Part shown: one piece after another, positions 1 to 7,761 of the stretch
Position numbering within the stretch: the stretch's first letter is position 1
Layout: each line of letters starts with the position of its first letter
Origin: Geothrix oryzae
Lineage (GTDB): Bacteria; Acidobacteriota; Holophagae; Holophagales; Holophagaceae
Length of the DNA stretch: 64,000 nt
Direction of reading: 5' to 3'
Assembly (NCBI RefSeq): GCF_030295385.1
Contig: NZ_AP027079.1
Coordinates: 3,201,982 to 3,265,981 of the forward strand
The notes under the pieces: model-generated
Databases searched by the model: none
Seen by the model: the letters and a program-made list of their open reading frames with translations, nothing else
Told to the model about the DNA's origin: nothing
Program-made: the position numbers and the translations under genes

Positions 1-1
1 C

Positions 2-67
2 GCGGACTTCGCCACCGCCTCCCCCTACCCCGATCCCTCTGAACTCACCGCCGGCGTCTACGCCTGA
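2..67 (+). CDS. 2-oxoacid dehydrogenase E1 alpha subunit, C-terminal end (partial)
   Basis: Only the last 21 residues are in the window; the gene enters from the left edge. The tail reads SPYPDPSELTAGVYA before a TGA, which matches the conserved C-terminus of thiamine-diphosphate E1 alpha subunits of the pyruvate / branched-chain 2-oxoacid dehydrogenase family. The stop is 9 nt upstream of the ATG of an E1 beta gene in the same orientation, so the two form the usual E1 alpha-beta operon. The exact substrate cannot be told from this fragment. Confidence 0.75.
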   Translation, partial: ADFATASPYPDPSELTAGVYA

Positions 68-76
68 GGAGCCCCC

Positions 77-1060
77 ATGTCCCTGATGACCGCCCATGAA
101 GCCCTCGACCAGGCCGTAGCCGAAGAGATGCACCGCGATGCCCGCGTGCTGATGTTCGGCGAAGGCGTCGCCACCAAGCGCAAGCACCTGCTGGACGCCT
201 TCGGGCCCCAGCGCGTGCGCAACACCCCCCTCGCCGAGGGCATCATCGCCGGCACGGCCGCCGGGGCCGCCGCCACGGGCCTGCGCCCGGTGGTGGACCT
301 GCTCTTCGCGCCCTTCCTCTGCTTCGCCATGGACGAGATCGTGAACAGCGCCGGCAAGCTGCGCTACATGTCCGGGGGCCAGTTCTCGTTCCCCATGGTG
401 GTGCTCACCATGACCGGCGGCGGGTGGACCGTGGGCGCCCAGCACAACCACAACCTGGAGGCCTGGTTCGTCCACAGCCCCGGCCTCAAGGTGGTGATGC
501 CCTCCACGCCGGAGGACTTCAAGGGCCTCATGAAGGCCGCCATCCGCGACGAGAATCCCGTCCTCTTCTTCATGGACATGGCCCTGGCCTTCGTCCCCGG
601 CGAGGTGGCCGAGGGCGAGGTCTTCGTGCCCCTGGGCCAGGCCGCCATCCGGCGGGAGGGCACGGAGGTCACCCTCATCTCCTACGCCAAGACCGTGCAC
701 ACCTGCCTCGCCGCCGCCGAGACGCTGGCGGAGCAGGGCGTCTCCGCCGAGGTCATCGACCTGCGCACCCTGAAGCCCCTGGACGAGGCGACCATCCTCG
801 CCTCCGTCCGCAAGACCGGCCGGGCCGTGGTGGTGCACGAAGCCAGCCGGCTCTGCGGCGTGGGGGCCGAAGTGACGGCCCTCCTGTCCGAGCAGGCCTT
901 CGACGCCCTCAAGGCGCCCGTCGTGCGGCTCACCGGTCCCGATGCACCGGCCCCGTCCAGCTACCCGCTGGAGCAGGCCTTCACCCCCCAGGCCGACGCC
1001 ATCGTCCAGGCCGCGACTCAGCTGGTGGCGCGGAGCCCCGAGGTCGCCCCGATCTGGTGA
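77..1060 (+). CDS. 2-oxoacid dehydrogenase E1 component, beta subunit
   Basis: This 327-residue protein is the beta chain of an alpha2-beta2 thiamine-diphosphate E1 enzyme, which decarboxylates a 2-oxoacid (pyruvate, acetoin or branched-chain type) and passes the acyl group to the E2 lipoyl domain in the cytoplasm. The N-terminal half shows the ThDP-contacting FGEG stretch (residues 27-30) and PLAEG (51-55); the C-terminal half has the transketolase C-like fold with the VIDLRTLKPLD motif. Length is normal for the family. An AGGAG ribosome site lies 8 nt before the ATG, directly after the E1 alpha stop. No E2 or E3 gene follows; the next gene is a convergent hemerythrin, so the rest of the complex is encoded elsewhere. 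Substrate specificity is not resolved. Confidence 0.93.
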   Translation: MSLMTAHEALDQAVAEEMHRDARVLMFGEGVATKRKHLLDAFGPQRVRNTPLAEGIIAGTAAGAAATGLRPVVDLLFAPFLCFAMDEIVNSAGKLRYMSGGQFSFPMVVLTMTGGGWTVGAQHNHNLEAWFVHSPGLKVVMPSTPEDFKGLMKAAIRDENPVLFFMDMALAFVPGEVAEGEVFVPLGQAAIRREGTEVTLISYAKTVHTCLAAAETLAEQGVSAEVIDLRTLKPLDEATILASVRKTGRAVVVHEASRLCGVGAEVTALLSEQAFDALKAPVVRLTGPDAPAPSSYPLEQAFTPQADAIVQAATQLVARSPEVAPIW

Positions 1061-1100
1061 GGTCGGGGAGCCCCGGATCAGATCACTGGAGCGCTTTTCC

Positions 1101-1517
1101 TCAGGCGCTCCGGTGATCCTTCAGGTACGCCACATAGGCCAGGTCCGACTCGCAGATGTGGTGATCCAGCCAGGCCCCCAGGAACGCGACCACCTCCAGA
1201 TCCACCCGCTGCCCCTTGAGCCGCCGGTACTGGAGGTCGCGGGCCTGGTGGATCAGCTCCAGGTGCTGCTCCGCATGGGCAAGACGCCCGGGGAACCCCA
1301 TCTCCTTCATGAGGGATTCCTCGGTCTGGCAGTGCCGGATGATGTGCTGGACGATGAAGGCCAGCTCCTCGTCCACCCGGGATTCATCCCTCCGCCCCTC
1401 GGCCGCGGAGCCGAGCGCCCCGGCCAGCCGGTCCAGGGCCTCGAACAGCCCCCGGTGCTGGGCATCGATGGGCTCCAGCCCGGTCTCGTACTGCTCCCGC
1501 CAGCGCTCGGATGGCAT
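1101..1517 (-). CDS. Bacteriohemerythrin (O2-binding hemerythrin domain protein)
   Basis: A 138-residue single-domain hemerythrin that would bind O2 at a non-haem di-iron centre, for oxygen storage, delivery or sensing in the cytoplasm. The expected ligand set is visible: H21 (DAQH), H62/E66 in an HxxxE motif, H81/H85 in HAEQH, and H120/D125 in the HHICESD motif near the C-terminus. I chose the ATG at 1517 because GGAGAG precedes it at good spacing; an in-frame ATG at 1529 is also possible. Longer N-terminal extensions would run through the structured region and the tRNA gene upstream and are not credible. No methyl-accepting or kinase domain is attached, so it is a stand-alone carrier rather than a sensor. 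Confidence 0.9.
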   Translation of the reverse strand: MPSERWREQYETGLEPIDAQHRGLFEALDRLAGALGSAAEGRRDESRVDEELAFIVQHIIRHCQTEESLMKEMGFPGRLAHAEQHLELIHQARDLQYRRLKGQRVDLEVVAFLGAWLDHHICESDLAYVAYLKDHRSA

Positions 1518-1620
1518 CAGGCTCTCCATCGGGACGGGAGGAGATCCGCCCCGGGACAAAAAGAATACTACAGGGTCAATTAACGGCGGCACCTCCGCCT
1601 TTCGGACTGCCTCGCCCGGT

Positions 1621-1718
1621 CGTGATTCGAACTGCGTCTGGCTTCGCCAGCCGCCGGTATCGCTCCAGCGCCACATCAAGTGGCGCCTCCGCGATCCCAC
1701 TCGAGCGTTCGAATCACG
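1621..1718. repeat. 98-bp folded element with T-arm-like inverted ends
   Basis: The ends are perfect 12-bp inverted repeats (CGTGATTCGAAC at 1621-1632 and GTTCGAATCACG at 1707-1718). Inside lie two perfect hairpins, CTGGC-TTC-GCCAG (1638-1650) and GCGCCAC-ATCAA-GTGGCGC (1668-1686), so the whole stretch can fold as a three-way junction. The end sequence resembles a tRNA T-arm (GTTCGAATC). It lies directly 3' of tRNA-Pro. The structure is plain in the sequence; its function is unknown. Confidence 0.6.
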
Positions 1719-1727
1719 GCTCTTTTT

Positions 1728-1771
1728 CCGACCAAGAAAAGGGGGCCGGAGGGCCCCCTTTTCTTGGTCGG
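1728..1771 (-). terminator. Strong hairpin terminator after tRNA-Pro
   Basis: Perfect 20-bp arms, CCGACCAAGAAAAGGGGGCC at 1728-1747 and its complement at 1752-1771, are separated by 4 nt. The right arm includes the CCA end of tRNA-Pro. On the minus strand the hairpin is followed by an A/G-rich run, and its stem itself holds a TTTTCTT tract, so it can end the tRNA transcript; it is symmetric enough to work in both directions. Confidence 0.75.
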
Positions 1772-1841
1772 AGCGGAGAGATTCGAACTCTCGACCCCCT
1801 GCTCCCAAAGCAGGTGCGCTACCAGGCTGCGCCACGCTCCG
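1765..1841 (-). tRNA. tRNA-Pro (anticodon UGG)
   Basis: On the minus strand the 77-nt sequence begins CGGAGCGTGGCGCAGCC and ends CGCTCCGACCA. The acceptor stem CGGAGCG/CGCTCCG pairs fully, the D-arm holds AGCCTGGTAGCGC, the anticodon loop is CTTTGGGAG giving UGG (proline), and the T-arm is GAGAGTTCGAATCTCTC. The 3' CCA is encoded. It lies 17 bp after the stop of the secreted-protein gene in the same direction, so it may be read from that transcript. Confidence 0.97.
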
Positions 1842-1858
1842 ATGACACCAGTGTACCG

Positions 1859-2986
1859 CTACTTCCCGCTGATCGCGACGCTGCGGAGGTTGAGGCCGGC
1901 GCGCTGGAGGTCGAAGATGCGGCCGGCGAGGCCCACCAGGAGCTGGGTTTCCATCTCCTCGCGGCCGCGCTTGGTGGCGCCGGCGGGGGGGATGGCGGCG
2001 ATGTCGGCGGCGGTGCGGGTCTTGGACCAGGCCAGGTCCATGGCGAAGGAGATGCGCTTGTCCTGGCTGGCCAGCTCACCCGCCACATTGGACATGAGGC
2101 CGTCGCCGCCGTAGCCCAGTCGCAGCCAGCCCGGGCCTTCGAAGCCGCGGCTGCTGTTGCCCACATTGACGGACTGGAGCTTGCCTCCGGCGCCGTAGCT
2201 GAAGTCCATGCGGGTCTGGACGCCCTGCTCGTCGTTGCGGAACTCCAGGCGCTGGGGCAGCTTGGTGGCCTTGTCCACGATCACCTCCAGGCGGCCGCGC
2301 TTCCAGAAGCCCAGGCTCTGCGCCAGGCTCTGCTCGCGCTTCTTCGCGTCCCAGGGCTGGGTGGGGGCGTTGAAGACGATGCGCTGGAGGATGCGGCCCC
2401 CGGCGGAGTCCTCACCGGCCAGGCTGGGCTGGAAGGTGGGGGCGTCCACATAGACGGTGCGGATGTCGTTGAGGGTCTGCCGGAACCAGGTCATGAAAGT
2501 CGTGGGGGCATCGGAGGGCGGCATGTCCACGCGGGTGGTGTAGGCGTTCTGCTCCTTGCTGTAGAGGAAGCCGCGGTTGCCGCGCCGGGTGTAGAGCATG
2601 GTCCCGAAGTCGCCGGCCAGGTCGGTCTTGAAGTCGCCGTTGGCGAAGTAGATGCCCTTGACCCGGAGGTTGGCCTGGCCGCCCTGGCTGTTGCCCTTCA
2701 CCTGGCCCTGGCTGAGGCTGTCCACCTTCTGGTTCACGGCGGCGCCGCTGAGGGTCACGCCGAGCGTGCCCTGCATCTGCACGGAGGTGATGCCCTGGTA
2801 GGGCTGGCCGAACCAGCCGGCATCCACCGCATCGAGCACCTGGCGGAAGGCCTGGCGGGCGGCTTCGGCATCGGGATTCGTCTTGGCGGCGGCCTTGGCA
2901 GCGGGCTTGGTGGTGGGCTTGGCCTTGGCACCCTGGGCGGACAGGAGGGTGGCACCGAGCACGAGGGGCAGAAAGATCAGACGCAT
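1859..2986 (-). CDS. Secreted protein of unknown function
   Basis: A 375-residue exported protein that I do not recognise as a named enzyme. Residues 1-17 (MRLIFLPLVLGATLLSA) form a clear Sec signal peptide, followed by a Lys/Ala/Thr-rich linker (about 18-34). The mature part is rich in beta-type alternation (GNRGFLYS, GRLEVIVDKATKLPQRLEF, LRLGYGGDGL). That pattern recalls periplasmic lipoprotein-carrier-like (LolA/LolB-type) folds, but this is only an impression. The start is the ATG at 2986, 14 nt after the upstream zinc-ribbon gene's stop and preceded by TGGAGT; the open frame continues upstream only through that gene. It probably forms an operon with the zinc-ribbon gene and may share its transcript with tRNA-Pro downstream. 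Confidence 0.7.
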   Translation of the reverse strand: MRLIFLPLVLGATLLSAQGAKAKPTTKPAAKAAAKTNPDAEAARQAFRQVLDAVDAGWFGQPYQGITSVQMQGTLGVTLSGAAVNQKVDSLSQGQVKGNSQGGQANLRVKGIYFANGDFKTDLAGDFGTMLYTRRGNRGFLYSKEQNAYTTRVDMPPSDAPTTFMTWFRQTLNDIRTVYVDAPTFQPSLAGEDSAGGRILQRIVFNAPTQPWDAKKREQSLAQSLGFWKRGRLEVIVDKATKLPQRLEFRNDEQGVQTRMDFSYGAGGKLQSVNVGNSSRGFEGPGWLRLGYGGDGLMSNVAGELASQDKRISFAMDLAWSKTRTAADIAAIPPAGATKRGREEMETQLLVGLAGRIFDLQRAGLNLRSVAISGK

Positions 2987-2999
2987 GAGGACTCCAGGG

Positions 3000-3404
3000 T
3001 CAACGACGGGGATGCCCGGAGGCGGGCTTTGGTTCCGGCCGTTCTTTGGCGTAGCAGGCACGGCACAGGGCCTTCGCGGGATCCTCCGGCACGAAGGGCA
3101 GGTATTCCTGGCCCCCGCAGACGGCACAGGTGATGTGGGTGAGGATGCGGGCCGCGTCCTTGCCGCCCTTCCGCTTGTAGGTGAAGGAGCGCCGGTAGCA
3201 GTCGGGGCAGAGGTAGAACTTCTGGCCCGTCTCGACCCTGAAGTGCATGCCGCACTCCGCGCAGATCTTCTCCCGGGGGGCTTTGGGATCCGGCGGGGCC
3301 ACGGCCACCCGCTTGGTCAGCAGGACCGGGGGCTTCGCCGGGGCGGTTGCGGGAACCGCCTCCCCGGATTCGGGGTCATTGGAGGGTTTCGGCCCTTTGA
3401 TCAT
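3000..3404 (-). CDS. Double zinc-ribbon protein
   Basis: A 134-residue cytoplasmic protein with two treble-clef/zinc-ribbon modules. The first has C48xxC51 and C66xxC69 (CAEC ... CPDC), the second C93xxC96 and C114xxC117 (CAVC ... CRAC). The second ribbon, with LPFVPEDP between its cysteine pairs, looks like the small zinc-ribbon domain found in many Deltaproteobacteria and Acidobacteria that often ends in CRxCYxK. The N-terminal 45 residues are Pro/Ala-rich and probably disordered. The start at 3404 is a choice: the open frame reaches 3452, but the region before the chosen ATG is not protein-like; there is no strong ribosome site. It lies 14 nt upstream of the secreted-protein gene. A nucleic-acid or protein-binding role is likely but not shown. 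Confidence 0.75.
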   Translation of the reverse strand: MIKGPKPSNDPESGEAVPATAPAKPPVLLTKRVAVAPPDPKAPREKICAECGMHFRVETGQKFYLCPDCYRRSFTYKRKGGKDAARILTHITCAVCGGQEYLPFVPEDPAKALCRACYAKERPEPKPASGHPRR

Positions 3405-3505
3405 CGTGTTGGTCCCACAGCGGCCGGGGCCGGAACAATCAGAGTACCGCATCCAGACCCGGGGGGCGAGTTCCGGTCCTGGCGGGGTGCTGGCATGCTG
3501 GGCTC

Positions 3506-4444
3506 ATGGCCTCCCCCCTCGAGCTTCTGGAGCCCCTGCGCCGCGGCGAGCCGCGCGCCGTGGGGCGCGCCATCTCGTGGATGGAGAACGGCCACCCGGG
3601 AGCCCGGCCCCTCATGGCCAGCCTCTGGCCCCACCTGGGCCGGGCAGTCGTGATCGGCATCACGGGTGCCCCCGGCGCCGGCAAGAGCACGCTCACCGAC
3701 CAGCTGGCCCGCACCCTCCGCGCCCAGGGCCAGAAGGTGGGCATCCTGGCGGTGGATCCCACCTCGCCCTTCAGCGGCGGCGCCATCCTGGGCGACCGCA
3801 TCCGCATGCAGCGCATCGCGGCCGACCCCGGCATCTTCATCCGCAGCATGGCCACCCGGGGCGCCCTGGGCGGCCTGGCCCGCGCCACCCAGGACGCCAT
3901 CGACATCCTGGATGCCGCCGGCTTCGGCACGATCCTCGTCGAGACCGTGGGCGTGGGCCAGGACGAGGTCGATGTGGTGGCCTGCGTCCAGACCTGCTGC
4001 GTGGTGCTGGTGCCGGGCATGGGCGACGAGATCCAGGCCATCAAGGCCGGAATCATGGAAGTGGCCGATCTCTTCGTGATCAACAAGGCCGACCGCGATG
4101 GGGCGGACCAGGTGGAACGGGAGATCGAGGCCATGAAGTCCCTGGCCATGCCCCGGGACTGGGATCCCCCCGTGCTGCGCACGGTGGCCCAGCAGGGCGA
4201 GGGCATCCAGGCGCTGCTGGACCGGGCGGGGGACCACGGCCGCTGGCTGCGGGCCCACGGGGGGCTGGCCGCCAAGGCGAGAGAGCGCGCCCGCCTCCGG
4301 TTCGAGTCCCTGCTGGCGGAGGAGGTCCTGCGGCGGGCCAAGGCCCAGGCGGGGCCGGCCCGCGTGGAGGCCGCCATCCAGGCCATCGCCGACCGGGCCC
4401 TGGATCCCTACTCGGCCGTGGCGGAAATCCTGGGCGAAGCTTGA
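3506..4444 (+). CDS. meaB: MeaB/ArgK-type GTPase, methylmalonyl-CoA mutase chaperone
   Basis: A 312-residue G3E-family P-loop GTPase. MeaB proteins bind adenosylcobalamin-dependent methylmalonyl-CoA mutase, gate cofactor loading and protect the enzyme from inactivation. The P-loop GAPGAGKST is at residues 54-62, the DPTSPFSGGAILGDRIRM stretch that is diagnostic for MeaB/ArgK at about 84-101, the ETVGVGQ switch at 146-152 and the NKAD base-specificity motif at 193-196. The C-terminal helix for dimerisation is present, so the length is complete. No mutase gene lies in the window; the gene stands between a leftward zinc-ribbon operon and a PilZ-like gene, 30 nt away. Confusion with hydrogenase HypB or urease UreG is unlikely given the SPFSGG motif. 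Confidence 0.93.
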   Translation: MASPLELLEPLRRGEPRAVGRAISWMENGHPGARPLMASLWPHLGRAVVIGITGAPGAGKSTLTDQLARTLRAQGQKVGILAVDPTSPFSGGAILGDRIRMQRIAADPGIFIRSMATRGALGGLARATQDAIDILDAAGFGTILVETVGVGQDEVDVVACVQTCCVVLVPGMGDEIQAIKAGIMEVADLFVINKADRDGADQVEREIEAMKSLAMPRDWDPPVLRTVAQQGEGIQALLDRAGDHGRWLRAHGGLAAKARERARLRFESLLAEEVLRRAKAQAGPARVEAAIQAIADRALDPYSAVAEILGEA

Positions 4445-4474
4445 GTTGCGGGGCATTCACCCGATAGGCGGGAC

Positions 4475-5647
4475 ATGGGAAGCCGCAGCCTGAACAAGGA
4501 AGACCACGAAGCCATCCGCATGGTGTTCCAGCGCCTCTGCGAGGCCGAGGACAAGGTGGAGCTGCACTTCGGGGCCTTCAAGGGCGAGTTCCGCGTGCTG
4601 GCCGAGGCCTCGGACCGGGTCATCCTCGGCATCTCGGAGGTGGAGCGGGGCCAGTGGCGCCTGAAACCCGGCTCCCGGCTCACCCTGAACCTGCTGGACC
4701 GGGGCCTGCCCTTCGAGGCCGTGGTGGATTTCCAGGGCCACGGCCGGATCCACGGCGCGGAGGCCTGCCATGTGACCCTGCCTCGCCTGCTGCGGGCCCT
4801 GGACACCCACCGGCTTGCGGATTTCTCCCCGGACCGGCCCGTGCCCTGCGCCTTCGGGGACCAGCAGAACAATGTGCGGGACGGCACGGCCACGGCGTTC
4901 GGAGAAGACGGCCTGGAGCTGGCCCCGCCGGAAGGCACGCGCATCCTGGGCGACATGCTGAGGCTCAACGCCACCTCCACCGTGGAGCTCCGCGCCGCCG
5001 TGGGGGACAGCCTGGCCCTGCCGGTCCGGGTGGCCTACTTCGGCGAGCGGGTCTGGGGCCTGCGCATCCTGGATTCGGCCGACCCGAAGCTGGTGGGACG
5101 CTACCGCCAGTGGGTGATGGAGGCGCGGCACCGCCAGGAACAGAAGGACCGCTCCCGCTTCAACCCGGGAGGTCTGGAGGCCACGCGGATCCCCGGCAAG
5201 CCGGATCCCACCCGCGCCTCCGCCGCCCCCCGCCTGCTTGTGGACAAGGACCCCCTCCTGCTCGTGGTGGCCGAGGACGAGGCCCTCTGCGCCCGGCTGG
5301 CGGAGGCCCTGGGCCGCAAGTACGGTCTGGCCGCCCTGGACGGCAGCCAGGGCCTCCTCAGGCCCAGCCTCGCCTCCCTGGGGGTCGGCGAGCGGGACTG
5401 GGGCCGGGTCAAGCTCGTGATCATCCACCAGCGGATCCGCGCGGGCACCGCCTCGGAACTGTGCCGGCGGCTGGTCAAGAAGGAAGGCTGCCCCCTGCCC
5501 GTCCTCCTCGCCGGCCAGGAAGAGGACGCCGAACTGAAACGGAACCGTGCCATCGCGGCCGGGGCAGTGGATCATCTGGTGGTGGAACCCTTCCACATCC
5601 TGAGCGTGCTCCGCACCCTCGACGCGACCCTTGCCTTGTTCAACTAG
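4475..5647 (+). CDS. PilZ-like protein with a C-terminal receiver-like domain lacking the phospho-Asp
   Basis: A 390-residue cytoplasmic protein. Residues about 20-230 hold beta-rich segments arranged like a flagellar-brake (YcgR-N) plus PilZ pair: charged helix, GEFRVLAEASDRVILGI, then FSPDRPVPCAFGDQQNN and a second barrel ending in WGLRILDS. Canonical PilZ RxxxR and D/NxSxxG motifs are not intact, so c-di-GMP binding is doubtful. After a basic linker (230-255), residues about 265-390 look like a CheY-type receiver: LLLVVAEDEALCARLAEALG matches the acidic-pocket strand, and DHLVVEPFHILSVL matches the KPF helix with K changed to E. The usual phospho-Asp strand reads KLVIIHQRI, without the Asp. 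It is probably a signalling adaptor. It precedes a chemoreceptor in the same direction. Confidence 0.6.
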   Translation: MGSRSLNKEDHEAIRMVFQRLCEAEDKVELHFGAFKGEFRVLAEASDRVILGISEVERGQWRLKPGSRLTLNLLDRGLPFEAVVDFQGHGRIHGAEACHVTLPRLLRALDTHRLADFSPDRPVPCAFGDQQNNVRDGTATAFGEDGLELAPPEGTRILGDMLRLNATSTVELRAAVGDSLALPVRVAYFGERVWGLRILDSADPKLVGRYRQWVMEARHRQEQKDRSRFNPGGLEATRIPGKPDPTRASAAPRLLVDKDPLLLVVAEDEALCARLAEALGRKYGLAALDGSQGLLRPSLASLGVGERDWGRVKLVIIHQRIRAGTASELCRRLVKKEGCPLPVLLAGQEEDAELKRNRAIAAGAVDHLVVEPFHILSVLRTLDATLALFN

Positions 5648-5713
5648 ATTTCAGAATCCCCCGCCGTCCTCCGATGCGGAGGGGTTGCCCGTTTCGCCCC
5701 GATGGAGTTGTCG

Positions 5714-6898
5714 ATGTCCTGGTCAGATCGCCTGAGTGTGCGCGGTAAACTGCTATTGATGCTTGCCTTGCCGATGGCCGGATACGCATTCTTCAACCTG
5801 CATGACACCTGGGGGAACTACCAGGAGCTGCGCGCCGCGGGCCTGGTCGAGCAGGGGCTGGACATGGCCCAGCCCCTCTGGCGCTCCTTCGTCTTCAACA
5901 TCGCCGCCTCCTTCGTCGTCTGGATCGTTACCTTCCTGGTGGTCTACCGCCTCAGCCTCCGCATCACCCAGCCCCTGAAGGCCCTGGCCGAAGGCCTGCA
6001 GCGCAGCGACTTGACCCTCCAGCTGGCGGTGGCCAGCGAGGACGAGGTGGGCCAGGCCGCCGCGGCCTTCAACGCCTACAACAGCCGCCTGCGGACCATC
6101 TTCCGGGACCTCACCGGCTCCTCGGGCTCCGTGGCCAGCGGCGCCACCCAGCTCTCCGCCTCCAGCGAGCAGATGGCCGCCACCAGCAGCTCCCTCGCCC
6201 AGAACTCCGAAGCCCAGCGCGCCGCGTTCGAGCGGGTGGCCGCGGCCGTCACCGAACTCTCCGCCTCCATCGAGCAGGTGTCCGGCAACATCCGGCGCTC
6301 CCAGCAGGAATCCGAGGCCGCCGTCGCGGCCGTGAACCTGGGCTCCGGGGCGGGCCGCGAAAGCGCCAAGGCCATGGAGGACATCCGGACGGTGGCCGCC
6401 ACCATGGTGACCGCCGTGCGCCTCATCCAGGACATCGCCCGGCAGACCAACCTGCTCTCGCTGAACGCCGCCATCGAGGCCGCCAAGGCCGGCGCCATGG
6501 GCAAGGGCTTCGCCGTGGTGGCCGAGGAGGTCCGCAAGCTGGCCGAGCGCAGCGGCGCCGCCGCCCGCGAGATCGGCGAGCTCATCGAGCGCAGCAACGC
6601 CTCGGTGGATCAGGGGGCGCAGATGGTGGCCGCCACCGTGGACGCCCTCGCCACCATCGAGTCGAACATCGAAGGCCTGGCGGCGATGATCCTCGAAGTG
6701 GGCGCTGCGGCCGACGAGCAGGCCCGCACCAGCGCCGAGGTGGCCGAGCAGGTCGACACCAACCTCGAGCGCGTGGCCCACAATGCCACGGCCACCCAGG
6801 AGATGGCCCGGACCGTGGCCGAGGTGGCCGGCACCGCCGCCGAGCTGGCCCGCGTCGCCGACAGCCAGAACCACCTGGTCGGGCAGTTCAAGGTCTAG
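5714..6898 (+). CDS. Methyl-accepting chemotaxis protein
   Basis: A 394-residue inner-membrane chemoreceptor. TM1 is at about residues 12-28 and TM2 at about 60-80. Only some 30 residues separate them, so there is no real periplasmic sensing domain; signals are probably read in the membrane or through partners. A HAMP domain follows (about 81-135, ending [12 protein letters not shown]), then the long coiled-coil signalling domain with its conserved hairpin tip at 238-280 ([20 protein letters not shown] and [13 protein letters not shown]). I start at the ATG at 5714, which has GGAG six nt upstream; an in-frame ATG at 5702 lacks a site. No CheW-binding pentapeptide tail or other che genes are nearby. 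The gene ends 8 nt before a convergent amidase gene. Confidence 0.92.
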   Translation: MSWSDRLSVRGKLLLMLALPMAGYAFFNLHDTWGNYQELRAAGLVEQGLDMAQPLWRSFVFNIAASFVVWIVTFLVVYRLSLRITQPLKALAEGLQRSDLTLQLAVASEDEVGQAAAAFNAYNSRLRTIFRDLTGSSGSVASGATQLSASSEQMAATSSSLAQNSEAQRAAFERVAAAVTELSASIEQVSGNIRRSQQESEAAVAAVNLGSGAGRESAKAMEDIRTVAATMVTAVRLIQDIARQTNLLSLNAAIEAAKAGAMGKGFAVVAEEVRKLAERSGAAAREIGELIERSNASVDQGAQMVAATVDALATIESNIEGLAAMILEVGAAADEQARTSAEVAEQVDTNLERVAHNATATQEMARTVAEVAGTAAELARVADSQNHLVGQFKV

Positions 6899-6906
6899 GG
6901 ATCAGG

Positions 6907-7761
6907 TCAGGGCTTGGCGATCAGGCCGTAGAGGTCCGGGCGGCGGTCCCGGAAGAATCCGAACGAGGCGCGGTGGCGCCGGATCTCATCCAGATCCAGG
7001 TCCGCCGTGATCACGCCGGAATCCGCCCGGCCCAACTCGGCCACCTTGTCGCCGCGGTGGTTCGCGATGAAGGAGTGGCCGTAGAAGGTCTGGTCGCCTT
7101 CGAGGCCGATGCGGTTGGAGGCCACCACCGGCACGACATTCGACACGGCATGGCCGACCATGGCCCGCTGCCAGAGATCCTTCGTGTCCAGGCCCGGGTT
7201 CTCGGGCTCGCTGCCGATGGCCGTGGGGTAGAGCAGGATCTCCGCGCCCAGGAGCATCATGGCCCGGGCGCACTCCGGGTACCACTGGTCCCAGCAGATG
7301 CCCACGCCCACCTTGCCGAAGCGGGTGTCCCACACCTTGAAGCCCGTGTTGCCAGGCCGGAAGTAGAACTTCTCTTCGTAGCCGGGGCCGTCCGGAATGT
7401 GGCTCTTGCGGTAGATGCCCAGCAGCGCGCCGTCGGCGTCCACCATGGCCAGGCTGTTGTAGAAGGCGTGGCCATCCCGCTCGAAGAAGGAGACGGGAAT
7501 CACCACCCCCAGCTCCTTCGCCAGCGCCTGGAAGCGCGCAATCGTCGGATGTCCTTCGGCGGGCTTGGCCCAGTCGAAGAACTCGTCCTTCTCCTCCCGG
7601 CAGAAGTAATAGCCCTCGAAGAGCTCGGAAGGCAGGATCACCTGGGCCCCCCGGGCGGCGGCCTCGCGCACCAGGGCCTCGACCCGGGCCACATTCTCCT
7701 CGAGACTGCCCGTGAAGGCGCACTGGGTGGCGGCGACGCGGACGCGGGTCGTGGGCTTCAC
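6907..7761 (-). CDS. aguB: N-carbamoylputrescine amidase
   Basis: A 284-residue nitrilase-superfamily hydrolase that turns N-carbamoylputrescine into putrescine, CO2 and ammonia, the last step of putrescine synthesis from agmatine. The Glu-Lys-Cys triad is visible: E46 in LPSELFEG, K119 in YRKSHIPDGPGY and C156 in GICWDQWYPE. The WDQWYPE and HIPDGPGYEEKFYF signatures separate AguB from general nitrilases and beta-ureidopropionases. The start is a GTG at 7761 with GGAGG five nt upstream, and its GTGA overlaps the stop of aguA, which shows translational coupling. Length matches the family. Upstream ATGs would extend into aguA and are not supported. Confidence 0.95.
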   Translation of the reverse strand: MKPTTRVRVAATQCAFTGSLEENVARVEALVREAAARGAQVILPSELFEGYYFCREEKDEFFDWAKPAEGHPTIARFQALAKELGVVIPVSFFERDGHAFYNSLAMVDADGALLGIYRKSHIPDGPGYEEKFYFRPGNTGFKVWDTRFGKVGVGICWDQWYPECARAMMLLGAEILLYPTAIGSEPENPGLDTKDLWQRAMVGHAVSNVVPVVASNRIGLEGDQTFYGHSFIANHRGDKVAELGRADSGVITADLDLDEIRRHRASFGFFRDRRPDLYGLIAKP

